Notes under the pieces: generated by a model | Database searches by the model: none | What the model saw: only the letters and a program-made list of their open reading frames with translations | Told to the model about the DNA's origin: nothing | Made by a program: the position numbers and the translations under genes | Assembly (NCBI GenBank): GCA_007280915.1 | Contig: QYQL01000065.1 | Coordinates: 1 to 40,499, forward strand | Length of the DNA stretch: 40,499 nt | DNA from: Verrucomicrobiaceae bacterium | GTDB lineage: Bacteria > Verrucomicrobiota > Verrucomicrobiia > Chthoniobacterales > Terrimicrobiaceae | Reading direction: 5' to 3' | In this document: one piece after another, positions 9,001 to 16,089 of the stretch | How the letters are laid out: every line of letters starts with the position of its first letter | How positions within the stretch are numbered: the first letter of the stretch is position 1

Positions 9001-11563
9001 CTCGGGAACCCTCCAGCTCGCGCAACATGGCGTTGTGAGCATTGATGGAGGAGAGGGTACCCTTCATCTCGCGCAGTCCTCCAATTCGACCGGCACCCTC
9101 AATATCGGTGTCGGCAACAACAAAATGGCACGCAACATCAGCAAATACACGACCGGCGGGACACTTGATGCCTCCGAAGTCAACGGCGGGACGGGCACTG
9201 CGACGATCAACTTTTACCAGACCGATAATCCGTATCTTTTCCTGCCGAAGATCACCGGCAGCACGTCGGTTAACCAGAACGGCCCCGGCACGACCGTCAT
9301 CCAGACGGCGAATACCTACACCGGAGGCACGACGGTCCGGAACGGTGTGCTGCAGACCATCAACCCGTCGGCGCTCGGCACCGGGCCCGTGACCATTAAT
9401 AGCGGAATCCTCGGCGTGGCCGGCCCGCTGAGCGAAATCTCCTCGCTCGCGTGGGCAGGCGGCAACATCGCGCTCTCGCCGGGGCAGGGCGACATGGTCA
9501 CCACGACGGGAAAATTCATCAACTCGGACGCCGGCGGGGAGTTCCTCATCGGGACGACCGGCCTGAAGCAGCAGACCTACACGCTGGTGAACTTCGAATC
9601 GACGAACTTCCTGCTCGGGGACTTCAGCGCGCTGTTCACGAGTCCCGGAACGAAATTTGACTACAGCTTCGCCCTGAACGAAGGCAACGTGCAGATCACG
9701 ATCCTGGGAGCCACGGACACCGGGAACCAACTCCACAACATCGAGAATGGAGTCCCGACGTTCGGTGACTTCACCGCGACAGGCAATGTGGTGAGCGGCC
9801 TCGCGCCCGACGGCGTGCAGGAATCGAATACGATCGTCGCCGCGCTGGGCACCACGCCCGGCAGCGCGCTCGATGTCCCGGACTGGAACACGCTCAACAT
9901 CACCGGCAACCAGCCCACCATCATCGTGGATGGGTCGAACCTCAACCTCGACGGCACTCTGAATGCGAAGCAGATCATCATCGATGCGCTCGCGCAGATG
10001 ACCGGCCATGGCCTCCTCAATGGCGATCTGCTCAACCAGGGCACGGTCGCGCCGGGTAACAGCCCCGGCACATTGACGATCAGCGGCAACTTCACGCAGA
10101 CCAGCACGGGCACCTTGCAGATCCAGATCGCGAGCCCGACGGTGTTCGACCAGTTGGTCGTGAGCGGCACCGCAAGCCTCGCAGGCACGCTGCAGGTGGA
10201 ATCGTATGGAGGCTACCAGCTCCAATACGGGGAGCAGTTCACATTCCTGCACGCCGGAAGCATCACCGGGCAGTTTGATTCGATCACGACCTCGGATCCC
10301 TCGATCTACCGCGCAAGGTTTCTCGTTGATGGGGGCGCGGGCACAATCCTGATCGCGCCGACGAGCTACACGCTTGTCGCCGTGACCCAAAACCAGAAGA
10401 ACGTGGCGAAGGCGCTCGACGGCTTCATCAAGGCGACATCCGGCGACCGGCAGGCGGTCAGCATCGCTCTCGACCTGCAGGCCTCGGCTCAATACCCGGC
10501 GGCGTTCGATGCCATCGCGCCGACCTTCTACGAGAGCCTGACGGACATCACGATCGAGCAGACAAACGCCCGCGCCCAAATGCTCGCCCAGCGCGCGAGC
10601 GCCGTGCGCCTTGGATCCCGCGGCTTCCAGGCTATCGGCATCGAGGCTCCGCTGAAATATGACAAGGATGGCCGGGGCGTGATGGACGCCAAAGACGGAA
10701 AGAACATTCTCAGTCCCGCAGACGACAACAATTGGGGAGTGTGGGTGCAGGGCAACGGAATTTTTGCCCATGCCGCCGGCATTGGCGGGGTCTCGTCCTA
10801 CAACTTCCAGAATGGCGGAGTCCTTGTCGGGGGCGATTACCGCTGGAGCGAGCACTTCGTGACGGGTGTCTACGGCGGCTACCAGGGCACTTATTCGAAA
10901 TACGGCAACGGCGGGGTCACAACGATCAACGCGGTGGATTTCGGATTGTATGCGGGCTACCAGAACGGAGGGTTCTACACGGATGCCATCCTGGGCGGCG
11001 GCTCCAGTTCGTATGCGGTCAGGCGGCCGATCCAATTCAGCACCGTGGATCGCACGGCCATCAGCCGGCCGGACGGTGGGCAGTTCACCTCCTACCTTGG
11101 GCTCGGTTACGACTGGCAGGCCGGGAACTTCACCTTCGGCCCGGTTCTGACCGGACAATACACGTATGCCGGCATCGCACCATTCACGGAAAATGGAGCC
11201 GGAGCCCTCGACCTCGCCGTGGGCCAGCAAAATGCCAGCAGCCTGCGCACAAGCATCGGTGGGCGGATTGCCTACACGTGGAAGCTCTCGGAGAACATCG
11301 CCCTCATCCCCGAGGGACGGCTCTTCTGGCAGCATGAGTTCATGGAGAATCCCCGCAATATCTCCTCCAGCCTCGACGGAGGCGGCGGGCCATCATTTGA
11401 CTACACCACCAGCGCTCCCGACCGCGATGCCGTCTTTGCGGGCGCCGGGATCTCCGCCCAATTCGGACCCAACTGGAACGCCTACGTCTACTACAACGCC
11501 GACTTCGGCCGCCAGGACTACATCAGCCACTCGATCAGCACCGGCCTCAACTTCAAGTTCTGA
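1..11563 (+). CDS. Giant autotransporter adhesin (type Va), 5'-truncated by window edge
   Basis: The reading frame is open from base 2, so the true start and signal peptide lie upstream; about 3853 residues are visible. The passenger is almost entirely Gly/Ser/Thr/Asn-rich beta-helix sequence. It contains roughly 45-residue units of the form TVSGGTWxxSxxLxVGxSGNGTL, as in T5SS/PEP-CTERM-associated repeats, and PATR-type units such as GSGTLTLTGTNTYTGATTV near 2874-2930. The C-terminal 275 or so residues, from NNWGVWVQGN near 10730, look like an autotransporter beta-barrel: alternating aromatic/Gly strands ending in the outer-membrane signature residue Phe (LNFKF). By family knowledge the barrel sits in the outer membrane and displays the passenger at the cell surface. 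A Lys/Asp-rich segment (KYDKDGRGVMDAKDGKN, near 10657-10706) sits just before the barrel and may be the linker. The substrate or partner cannot be deduced. Family assignment is firm; an adhesin role is inference. Confidence 0.93.
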   Translation, partial: NGFIANSAGSNGTATVSSGTWASSGGLSVGSSGNGTLTVNGGTVTNVAGFIGRFTNSQGTATVSSGTWASSGTLYVGFSGNGILNLTNSGVVSATFGANPVTIGNFLGSVGTLNLGTGTTAGTLNATTVNGGAGTATVNFNQSGSYTFAPNLTGTLAVNAIGSGNTTLAGTNTYSGNTTITAGKLAINGNNSGATGAVLVQDGGTIGGNGTIGGAITVQFGGTLAPGNSIATLTGTTATFETGSLFALEGNGAFFDRLTLSGAATIQFGAQISFNLLGALTQNSYTLLSAASGLDGTTKFTLSGAVPTGYALNYSGTALTLDVLPLANAYWKGETDALWTTNDSGTTNWATAQDGLTNTTRLPGASTDVTFSANGSTNQNTTLGADFSIKSLTVNDPAAVTIGGSNTLTISGNNTLTVGAGAGLLTISVNSLVLDGATSQFAIGNSAGALISSGISGSSTIVKSGNGTLTLSGNNTYSGDTTIKSGTLALASGGSNFLSANTTVGDAAGDNGVLLISGGVLRNNAGVIGNSVGSNGSATITSGNWTNTSLLTVGNSGNGSLLVNGGSVSTNGSAFIGKSSGSSGSVTVTSGTLTSSLALYLGKDSGSSGSLLVNGGLVSSLANAYLGFDVNSTGAATVTSGTWAISKGLSVGQSGNGTLLINGGNVSLSGILSPSANIGAAAGSTGMVTVTSGTLEIANSLATGVLGNGTLLITGGNVSNKNGSVGFGSNSTGNVTVSGGNWTNNGTLTVADSGTGKLVISGNGSVSDTTGTIANSAGSTGSVTVTGGNWTNSADLVVGRIGNGTLAISGNGSVSNSNGYIGRNAGSTGILTVSGGIWTSSGDIAVGLTGNGTLSISGNSSVSANTVTVAYSQNGTGTLNLNGGTLSTGQVAKGLGSNGTVSFNGGTLQLTGNQASLFNGFGSNDVKLNGSGGTINTQGFAVASAQALSGSGSLTKQGSGTLTLTGTNTYTGATTVSAGALYVNGDNKLATGDVTVQSGGTLGGGGNIGGNVTVQSGGTITAGRNATSTDLLSVNNLSLLSGGTALLKIQGLSAFDSIWAKDVLSATGNVTLSLQLSGGYTGEVGDAFKIFNFTTPSFDITNFALASNLGSQFQWDLTGLTSNGTVAIISGIPAPTHWLGQTDSTWSGTNWASDGNGTATTATPTRTDNITFSATGATHQTPVTLDVDATIKSLTVDDTVGLTGNKTLTVTGGTTIGNGNLTLSNGITLRSNSNIASMIAENSGADASVTVNGGNWTNVSNLIVGSSGNGTLNVTDNGTVSVGANGTGTVNLGVSSGSVGTLNIGSYGGNSTAGTLNAAEVDGGSGTATVNFNQTDAITFAPKITGGASANQLGGGTTTLIGNSTYTGATSVSAGALYVNGDNSAATGDVTVSGGTLAGSGNIGGNVTVQSGGTITAGADETSGGHLTTNNLTLLDGSTALFKLSNPNNLVPVILQGGILTSSGNLTLSLQLIDGYAGTLGDTFKLFAYDRNFGTTNFLISTNLSNGLAWDTSFLTSQGIVLIKTDALAATHWLGQTDSNWSGANWASNAAGNATTATPTSADDITFSANGATNQTNTVLDVDTSIKSLTVNSTAGIQGNNTLTITGDTNVNAGTLTLSGGVTMLTGGKSVIDGTGDGAAVNVDGTGSTWTTTGDLIVGNNAIGALNVNGGAVSSNNLYVGNYGGSNGTVTLTDGTINANFLTIGEAGGTGNLFISGGVLTNPDAYITDYAGSGRATVSGGTWNNTGNLYVGGGGLGTLDITGGLVTTGVSARLGLVGGTEGRVTVSGNGTFQNAGVLIVGDVGTGTLNIQNGGTVSVGANGTGNLTLASEAGSTGTLNIGAFGGNSTAGTLNTAEVTGGNGTATVNFNQSDATTFTPKITGSISLNQLGNGSTALTGDSNYTGETKVSAGALYVNGDNSAATGDVTVSGGTLSGNDRIGGNVTVQIGGKIAAGSDAATIGTLTLGNNLSLLDGSTAAFRFGSQNLFDSISVGGNISLTGSVILSLQVLSSYTPVLNDSFKIFSLANPFDASGFTLDTNLTGFKWNLTRLGTDGIVSLDPPAPPTAYWNGTTNSNWNYSSNATTNWVDAQTGGADTKTIPGQNSDVIFTADNAQNLNTTLGEDLKIQSLTVNTTSAITIGGANTLTILGPKALTVADDAGLVTISTGDLILPGTTTQFDIGNSATALIATTISGASALEKSGVGTLILTGSNTYTGGTTISGGILQLGDGGTTGSVLGNIVDSDTLVFKRSDNLTFSDKISGTGSLIQNGSGTLNITGSNTYTGGTTVRSGMLQLSGTGSITHPDAILVVGSVFGDNANLLISDPGSSLTAGNIYLGRGAGSTGNATVTNGKLTSSADALIVGAAGTGVLQVNGGFVSSNAGIIGNIAGSNGTATVTNGTWANSGTLTVGASGSGQLMISGGLVSNTQGFIGDSTGSQGAATVSGGTWGSSSDLFIGKAGTGTLLVNGGNVSNINANIGSEAGSSGNATVSSGAWLNSGELTVGASGNGTLNITGGTVSNTTGNIGGAAGSQAAATVSGGTWNNTASLVVGGGGLGTLDITGGLVTTGVSTRLGLGGGTEGRVTVSGNGTFQNAGVLIVGDAGTGTLDIKAGGTVTSLNGIVAAQVDSNGTVTVNGSGSTWTMTGDLSVDTGGTGELNITAGGEVSDVNGFIATGSIPALKGTVTVDGSGSTWTNTGNLTVGDTGPGNLNIKAGGLVTSLNGIVAAQVGSNGTVTVNGSGSKWTMTGDLYVGKDNGGVNLTVSDGGALTNGKTVIGYDAASDSNTVLITGAETAWNSSVTFHLGYNGSENQMTVSDGAAVSVSAQGGQNVDSLIGFNDGSNYNNLTVTGEGSSFTNNATLYVGRSGIGNRLDILEGGLVTSKNVRIGGGTGSNGITEDSFALVDGAGSTWDISGTMRVGSSGSFSGLTISSGGAVTVTGNSFVGYDATSNGNSVLVWDAGSRWSVNALTIGRLGTNNVVTVALDGNLTASSITVGEQAGSSGTLQLAQHGVVSIDGGEGTLHLAQSSNSTGTLNIGVGNNKMARNISKYTTGGTLDASEVNGGTGTATINFYQTDNPYLFLPKITGSTSVNQNGPGTTVIQTANTYTGGTTVRNGVLQTINPSALGTGPVTINSGILGVAGPLSEISSLAWAGGNIALSPGQGDMVTTTGKFINSDAGGEFLIGTTGLKQQTYTLVNFESTNFLLGDFSALFTSPGTKFDYSFALNEGNVQITILGATDTGNQLHNIENGVPTFGDFTATGNVVSGLAPDGVQESNTIVAALGTTPGSALDVPDWNTLNITGNQPTIIVDGSNLNLDGTLNAKQIIIDALAQMTGHGLLNGDLLNQGTVAPGNSPGTLTISGNFTQTSTGTLQIQIASPTVFDQLVVSGTASLAGTLQVESYGGYQLQYGEQFTFLHAGSITGQFDSITTSDPSIYRARFLVDGGAGTILIAPTSYTLVAVTQNQKNVAKALDGFIKATSGDRQAVSIALDLQASAQYPAAFDAIAPTFYESLTDITIEQTNARAQMLAQRASAVRLGSRGFQAIGIEAPLKYDKDGRGVMDAKDGKNILSPADDNNWGVWVQGNGIFAHAAGIGGVSSYNFQNGGVLVGGDYRWSEHFVTGVYGGYQGTYSKYGNGGVTTINAVDFGLYAGYQNGGFYTDAILGGGSSSYAVRRPIQFSTVDRTAISRPDGGQFTSYLGLGYDWQAGNFTFGPVLTGQYTYAGIAPFTENGAGALDLAVGQQNASSLRTSIGGRIAYTWKLSENIALIPEGRLFWQHEFMENPRNISSSLDGGGGPSFDYTTSAPDRDAVFAGAGISAQFGPNWNAYVYYNADFGRQDYISHSISTGLNFKF
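520..6440 (+). repeat. Four-copy super-module inside the autotransporter passenger
   Basis: A block of about 710 bp recurs four times in frame, near 520-1230, 2909-3632, 4095-4820 and 5700-6430. Each copy runs: a TYTG-type PATR strand; a GALYVNGDN/TGDVTV segment; IGGNVTVQSGGTI; a less repetitive stretch ending near WDLTxLTS; a Trp-rich HWLGQTDSxWSGxNW or AYWxGxTxxxW segment; and a closing IKSLTV...TLTITG strand. Copies 2 and 3 are the most alike; copy 1 is the most diverged. Between the copies lie variable numbers of the shorter 45-residue units, so the passenger has a two-level repeat structure. Confidence 0.8.
5211..5425 (+). repeat. Near-identical passenger duplication, copy 1
   Basis: This 215-bp stretch matches 7608-7822 at a constant offset of 2397 bp with scattered substitutions only. 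It includes a run of more than 50 identical bases around 5260-5316. Much closer similarity than between other passenger repeats indicates recent duplication or gene conversion inside the gene. Confidence 0.85.
7608..7822 (+). repeat. Near-identical passenger duplication, copy 2
   Basis: Second copy of the 5211-5425 block (same frame, offset 2397 bp, no indels seen). It encodes GGGGLGTLDITGGLVTTGVS and the following GRVTVSGNGTFQNAGVLIVG segment. Confidence 0.85.
7851..8256 (+). repeat. Tandem-spaced duplicate pair in passenger (306-bp offset)
   Basis: Bases 7851-7950 and 8157-8256 are nearly identical at an offset of 306 bp (102 codons). Both encode SLNGIVAAQVxSNGTVTVNG followed by SGSxWTMTGDL. 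The spacing equals two or so of the approximately 50-residue units, which suggests duplication of a two-unit block. Confidence 0.8.
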
Positions 11564-11641
11564 CGACGCCCATCGCCGTCAGCTCGCCTTACGGAAGGAT
11601 TCTCTGGAAATCCTCTCCAGTCATCATATGCTCCTGAAGCC

Positions 11642-12238
11642 ATGAAACACCACGCGACGCTTTTCGCTCTCCTGACTCTTCTGTTGGCAGGCTGCGGCCG
11701 GGCCCCGTCTCCCGCACCTTCTCCCGCATCACCACCAACCCCAGCCCCGGCCAAAGGCGGAGCGGCTATTCTGGATTTGGACGCAGCGGCCAAGCGGCTC
11801 GGGCGGGATGTGGCGATCCTGGCGGAACTGAAGGAAGCCGGAGCCCCGATCAGGGATCAACTGGCAGCTTCCCAAAAAGACTACCAGGCACAAATTGACC
11901 GCCTCAAAGCGTCGCATGGAGCCAAACCTTCCGAGGCGGACAACCAAAAACTGGCCGAGCTCACGCGCACTCTCAGCCAGCAATTCCAACAACAACAGCA
12001 GCAGGCCCAACAGGAGCTTAACGCCAAGCGGGCAGCCCTCATCAACCGCTTCCGAGAGGAGGTCAAGCCCGTGGCTTTGAAGATCGCCACCGCCAAAGGA
12101 CTCGGCATTGTGCAGTTGAAAAATGACCTCGCGATTCTTACCAGCGAGCCCGATCTCGACATCACGGACGAAGTGGTCGCCGAGTTGACTCGCTCTGCCG
12201 CTGCCCCTTCGAGCCCCTCCTCCAACCCGAATCCGTAA
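11642..12238 (+). CDS. OmpH/Skp-like periplasmic chaperone, predicted lipoprotein
   Basis: 198 residues. The N-terminus MKHHATLFALLTLLLAGC is a lipoprotein signal with Cys18 as the lipidated residue, followed by a Pro/Ala-rich tether (residues 20-38). The remainder fits the OmpH/Skp family. An IxDLDAAAK start (about 43-51) precedes a long Gln/Lys/Glu-rich helical region (60-150) that includes a poly-Gln run (113-124). The ending DLDITDEVVAEL (171-182) matches the conserved OmpH C-terminal signature. Skp proteins hold unfolded outer-membrane proteins in the periplasm. Here the gene starts 78 bp after a giant autotransporter, on the same strand, so it may serve that substrate (inference). Classical Skp is soluble, so lipid anchoring is unusual. 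The start ATG has no strong Shine-Dalgarno. Confidence 0.8.
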   Translation: MKHHATLFALLTLLLAGCGRAPSPAPSPASPPTPAPAKGGAAILDLDAAAKRLGRDVAILAELKEAGAPIRDQLAASQKDYQAQIDRLKASHGAKPSEADNQKLAELTRTLSQQFQQQQQQAQQELNAKRAALINRFREEVKPVALKIATAKGLGIVQLKNDLAILTSEPDLDITDEVVAELTRSAAAPSSPSSNPNP

Positions 12239-12399
12239 TCCGATTTGGCGGGAGGCGGAAATCGCGTGCATATGACGACGCGAGCACAGGTTTTTCGCGT
12301 TCTGGCTGCCGCCGCAAGGATCTTGGAGACTCATCCAGAGGGGCGCCCATCTCAAGCCAGCTCTGGCCCAACTACGGGGCAAACTCACCGCAACTCGAC

Positions 12400-12518
12400 T
12401 AGAGCGGTTTCCGATTTACTGTGGCCACGGCGCTCTGTCGCCGTGCTGCTGCTGCGCCTCGACAGAGCGAGGCGACTACAACGATGTATCTGGCCATGAC
12501 TTTGCTTAAACCGCTCTA
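12400..12518. repeat. 119-bp two-hairpin REP/MITE-like element with terminal inverted repeats
   Basis: The ends are an 11-bp perfect inverted repeat, TAGAGCGGTTT at 12400-12410 and AAACCGCTCTA at 12508-12518. A second inverted TGGCCA pair (12422-12427 and 12491-12496) lies at the same distance from each end. Between them are two hairpins with 7-bp stems and 6-nt loops. Hairpin 1 is CACGGCG-ctctgt-CGCCGTG (12426-12445) and hairpin 2 is CGCCTCG-acagag-CGAGGCG (12455-12474). The two loops are exact reverse complements, and complementarity extends to 10 bases (CGCTCTGTCG / CGACAGAGCG). No open frame of note lies inside. The architecture resembles paired REP/BIME or MITE-type repeats. It lies between two convergent genes and could also act as a bidirectional terminator. 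No second copy is in this window. Confidence 0.75.
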
Positions 12519-13847
12519 ACGGAACGGATCGCCTGAGAATATCTTGTGGTAGACAGGGCGGTATGGCCATTTGGCGCCGTAGGCCGAGTAGGCCATCCAG
12601 GTTTCAAAGGAATCCATCCGCATGACGAGGGATTGGAATGTCGCGCTGTCGTTCTTGATGCCGAGCCGGAAGAGGGCGCCCGAGGTTGCCGCGCATCCGT
12701 CGCGGGATGTGTAGCCCATGATGTCCTTCATTTGGCCGAGGGTAACCGGTCCCTCGCCCAAATCGCGCCGCAGCAGCTTCCTGAAACTTTCAAGGCGAAG
12801 GTGGTTGTGGGCGTCCGCGACATGGTTCGGAAAAGCGCCGGGGAGAAGGAAACTGTTCACGCTGGCAATGGCGTCGGGAAGATCCCACGTGATTCCGTCC
12901 CTCAGTTTTGTCGTGGATGAGCGGAGTTTCCCGCGCTGTCCAGAGGGGCGGCTGGTGTCGTATTCTAGGACATGGGCGGTGTCGGCGTCCGCAAGCAGGA
13001 TCAGCGAGCCCGTGCCGTAGTCGCGTCGCGCGAGAGCCTTTTCGGCCTCGGCCAGCGTGCGGCTGTTTTCGATCACCCACCGCAGATCGATCGTGGGCGA
13101 GCGGGCACCGTGCCTGGGGATGGATGGTTCGCTCGCGGGCCAGCTGTCGAGCGAGCCGCCGAAAAGATGGTGCCGGTTGAACACGTTGTTCGGGAACAAC
13201 TCTCCGATCATGCCGTTCCCAGCGGACGATCTGTCGCCATTGTGGAAAACGAACATCGCATTCCAGGAATCCATCTCTTTGTTCGGAGGCCAGTCGTTGT
13301 TGCGGCCCACGATGGTTCTTCCGGTGTCGGAACCCCTGCCGAAGACAGCGGCCGCCGAACAGGCGGCGGCTTGGGTCACATCTTCAAAGATCAGGGAAAC
13401 GAAATTCTCATTGGCGGACAGATGCCCGTCGCCGAGCTTGTCGACCGGCCACGAGAACACGAGTCCCATGCCGTCAATTTCTTCACGGTAGTCGCGGGGT
13501 ATGTTTTTCCTCAGTGCATTTGCGGCGGTCAGGGCCTTCGCGAAGGTCATCCGGCGCGCGGGATCCGCGATCCCCTTGTTCACGTCATCGATCGTTTCCT
13601 GCAAAAACCGGTCGGTCAGCGTCTCGAATTTTGGAAATTTGCCGCGGATGGCAGCCGCATATTGACGCCCGGCTTCGCGGTGCGTGACAGCGGTCAAATC
13701 GAAGTCGACGCGATAGCATCCGGCCTTTTGGTCATAAGCGAGAGTAACGCCGCCGGGTCCTGCAGCCGGCACCGGGGCGGCTCCGCCAAGCAGAAAAAAC
13801 ATGGCTGCAGCCGGTCCGGCACATTGAAGGAAATGGAACGGTTTCAT
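12516..13847 (-). CDS. Secreted Ntn-hydrolase (C45 / acyltransferase-like family)
   Basis: 443 residues. An N-terminal hydrophobic signal (about 1-28) indicates export. The middle carries the family signature: a Cys in AACSAAAVFG (Cys163, the candidate nucleophile), followed by TIVGRNNDW (178-186). This is the pattern of C45/penicillin acyltransferase-like and choloylglycine-hydrolase-like Ntn enzymes, which cleave amide bonds. The substrate is unknown. Unlike self-cleaving C45 proteins with a short propeptide, the Cys lies far from the N-terminus; whether it is autoprocessed is not clear. It starts 63 bp after the mutase large-subunit gene on the same strand, so it may be read from the same transcript, though no functional link is evident. 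Its TAG stop (12516-12518) lies in the terminal repeat of the neighbouring hairpin element. Confidence 0.72.
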   Translation of the reverse strand: MKPFHFLQCAGPAAAMFFLLGGAAPVPAAGPGGVTLAYDQKAGCYRVDFDLTAVTHREAGRQYAAAIRGKFPKFETLTDRFLQETIDDVNKGIADPARRMTFAKALTAANALRKNIPRDYREEIDGMGLVFSWPVDKLGDGHLSANENFVSLIFEDVTQAAACSAAAVFGRGSDTGRTIVGRNNDWPPNKEMDSWNAMFVFHNGDRSSAGNGMIGELFPNNVFNRHHLFGGSLDSWPASEPSIPRHGARSPTIDLRWVIENSRTLAEAEKALARRDYGTGSLILLADADTAHVLEYDTSRPSGQRGKLRSSTTKLRDGITWDLPDAIASVNSFLLPGAFPNHVADAHNHLRLESFRKLLRRDLGEGPVTLGQMKDIMGYTSRDGCAATSGALFRLGIKNDSATFQSLVMRMDSFETWMAYSAYGAKWPYRPVYHKIFSGDPFR

Positions 13848-13910
13848 CGGGAGGTCTCTTTTGCGGCTCGGCGGGAGAACTTTCTCTCCGCGCCACCGCG
13901 TGAGATCCTC

Positions 13911-16085
13911 TTACGCTGCCCGGGCGTTGAGGATCTCGATCAACTCTTTGGCGGACTCGGGGATTTTGGTTCCCGGGCCGAAGATGGCGACGGCGCCGGC
14001 TTCGCGGAGGAAGGCGTAATCCTGTGCGGGGATGACTCCGCCGGCGACGACGAGGATGTCCTCGCGTCCGAGGCGCTTGAGTTCGGCCATGAGGGCGGGC
14101 AGGAGCGTCTTGTGTCCGGCGGCGAGGCTCGACATGGCGACGATGTGGACGTCGTTTTCGACAGCCTGCTTGGCGGTTTCCTCCGGGGTCTGGAAGAGCG
14201 GCCCGATATCGACGTCGAAGCCGAGGTCGGCGTAACCGGTGGCGACCACTTTGGCGCCGCGGTCGTGTCCGTCCTGTCCCATTTTGGCGATGAGGATGCG
14301 TGGGCGGCGGCCTTCGCGTTTTTCGAAGTCGTCGGCCATTGCGCGAACTGCTTTGATGTCGTCCATATGTCCGTAGGATGAAGCGTAAACCCCGCTGATC
14401 GAGCGGATGACCGCCTGGTAGCGGCCGGCCACTTTTTCGACGGCGTCGGAAATTTCACCGAGCGTGGCGCGGGCCTGTGCGGCCTCGACCGCGAGAGCGA
14501 GGAGGTTGCCATTTTTCTTGTCCTCCGCAGCGGCTGTGATGGCGGCGAGGCAGCGCTGGACGGCGGCCTCGTCGCGTTCGGCGCGGAGCTTTTTGAGACG
14601 TTCGATCTGCGAGAGGCGGACCGCCGTATTGTCCACCGTGAGGATATCGAGCGGGTCTTCTTTTTCGAGGCGGTATTTGTTGACGCCAACGATCGTCTCG
14701 AGGCCAGAGTCGATTTTCGCCTGACGGCGTGCGGCAGCTTCCTCAATGCGCATTTTCGGCAGGCCGGTTTCGATCGCCTTCGACATGCCGCCGAGGGATT
14801 CGACCTCCTGGATGTGGGCCCAGCCTTTTTCGAGGAGTTCGTGGGTGAGGGCCTCGACGTAATAGCTGCCTCCCCAGGGATCGACGACCGAGCAGATGCC
14901 GGTTTCGTTCTGGAGGAAGAGCTGGGTGTTGCGCGCGATGCGGGCCGAGAAGTCGGTCGGCAGCGCGATCGCCTCGTCGAGCGCGTTCGTGTGCAGGCTC
15001 TGGGTATGACCCATCGTGGCCGCCATCGCCTCGATGCACGTGCGGGCGATGTTGTTGAACGGATCTTGTTCCGTTAATGACCATCCGCTCGTCTGCGAGT
15101 GCGTGCGCAGGGCCATGGACTTCGGGTTTTTCGGGTTGAAGCCCTTCACGATCTTCGCCCAGAGGACGCGCGCGGCGCGCATCTTGGCGACTTCCATGAA
15201 GAGGTTTTTGCCCTGCGCCCAGAAGAACGAGAGGCGCGGGGCAAATGCGTCAATGTCGAGCCCGGCAGCCGTGCCGGTGCGGAGATACTCCAGCCCGTCC
15301 GCCAGCGTGTAGGCCATTTCGAGGTCGGCGGTCGCGCCGGCTTCCTGCATGTGGTAGCCGGAGATTGAGATCGAGTTCCACTTCGGCATCTTCTGCGAGG
15401 TGAACTCGAAGATGTCGGCGATGATCCGCATCGAGGGTTCCGGCGGGTAGATGTAGGTGTTCCGCACCATGAACTCCTTGAGGACGTCGTTCTGAATCGT
15501 TCCGGCGAGCTGATCGAGCGTCAGCCCCTGCTCGAGCGCGGTGACGATGTAGAACGCGAGGACCGGAAGGACCGCGCCGTTCATCGTCATCGAGACGCTG
15601 ATCTTGTCGAGCGGGATGCCACCGAAGAGGATCTTCATGTCGAGGATCGAGTCGATCGCGACGCCCGCCTTGCCGACGTCGCCGACGACGCGCGGGTGAT
15701 CGGAGTCGTAGCCGCGGTGGGTGGCGAGGTCGAAGGCGACCGAGAGACCCTGCTGTCCGGCCGCGATGTTGCGTTTGTAGAAGGCGTTTGATTCCTCCGC
15801 CGTCGAGAACCCGGCATACTGGCGGATCGTCCACGGGCGCTGGACATACATCGTCGCGTAAGGTCCGCGCAGGAATGGCGCCACCCCGGCAGTGTAGTCG
15901 AGATGCTTGCAATCGGCGAGGTCCGCCGGGCCGTAGGCCGGCTTTACCGGGATGGTTTCGTTGGTCATCCACTCCGCGTGGGCGGGAGTTTTTCCGGTCT
16001 CGGCATTGAAGGCGGCTTCCCACTGGGAAGCATTCGCTGCGGGTTCGGAACTGAAATCGATTTGTGTGAAGTCAGGGCATTTCAT
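13911..16085 (-). CDS. mutB: Methylmalonyl-CoA mutase large (catalytic) subunit
   Basis: 724 residues, full length for the family. It interconverts (R)-methylmalonyl-CoA and succinyl-CoA with adenosylcobalamin. The TIM-barrel part carries [23 protein letters not shown], with the substrate-contacting Tyr and the RPWT motif, and the [10 protein letters not shown] segment. The C-terminal cobalamin domain has D605-G606-H607-D608-R609-G610, so the lower-ligand His is present. It also keeps the later SSLAAGH and GG-type motifs of the fold. An AGGAG lies 10 nt before the ATG. The gene starts 4 bp after the small-subunit stop, so the two are translationally close and should form the alpha-beta heterodimer. 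No epimerase or MeaB/ArgK G-protein chaperone gene is adjacent. Confidence 0.97.
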   Translation of the reverse strand: MKCPDFTQIDFSSEPAANASQWEAAFNAETGKTPAHAEWMTNETIPVKPAYGPADLADCKHLDYTAGVAPFLRGPYATMYVQRPWTIRQYAGFSTAEESNAFYKRNIAAGQQGLSVAFDLATHRGYDSDHPRVVGDVGKAGVAIDSILDMKILFGGIPLDKISVSMTMNGAVLPVLAFYIVTALEQGLTLDQLAGTIQNDVLKEFMVRNTYIYPPEPSMRIIADIFEFTSQKMPKWNSISISGYHMQEAGATADLEMAYTLADGLEYLRTGTAAGLDIDAFAPRLSFFWAQGKNLFMEVAKMRAARVLWAKIVKGFNPKNPKSMALRTHSQTSGWSLTEQDPFNNIARTCIEAMAATMGHTQSLHTNALDEAIALPTDFSARIARNTQLFLQNETGICSVVDPWGGSYYVEALTHELLEKGWAHIQEVESLGGMSKAIETGLPKMRIEEAAARRQAKIDSGLETIVGVNKYRLEKEDPLDILTVDNTAVRLSQIERLKKLRAERDEAAVQRCLAAITAAAEDKKNGNLLALAVEAAQARATLGEISDAVEKVAGRYQAVIRSISGVYASSYGHMDDIKAVRAMADDFEKREGRRPRILIAKMGQDGHDRGAKVVATGYADLGFDVDIGPLFQTPEETAKQAVENDVHIVAMSSLAAGHKTLLPALMAELKRLGREDILVVAGGVIPAQDYAFLREAGAVAIFGPGTKIPESAKELIEILNARAA

Positions 16086-16089
16086 GGCG

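Noticed and set aside
8519-11335. Very long open frame (938 codons) on the minus strand opposite the autotransporter
   Set aside because: It mirrors the strongly biased codons of the passenger and barrel on the plus strand. The translated sequence has no recognisable domain and is Arg/Ala/Asp-rich, as antisense of GC-rich genes typically is.
1-11563. CRISPR-like array because of the many short repeats
   Set aside because: The repeats are in-frame, degenerate protein-coding units with no constant repeat/unique spacer pattern.
12972-14381. Open frame of 469 codons on the plus strand
   Set aside because: It lies antisense to the Ntn-hydrolase and mutB genes, both with clear family motifs. The product looks like codon shadow.
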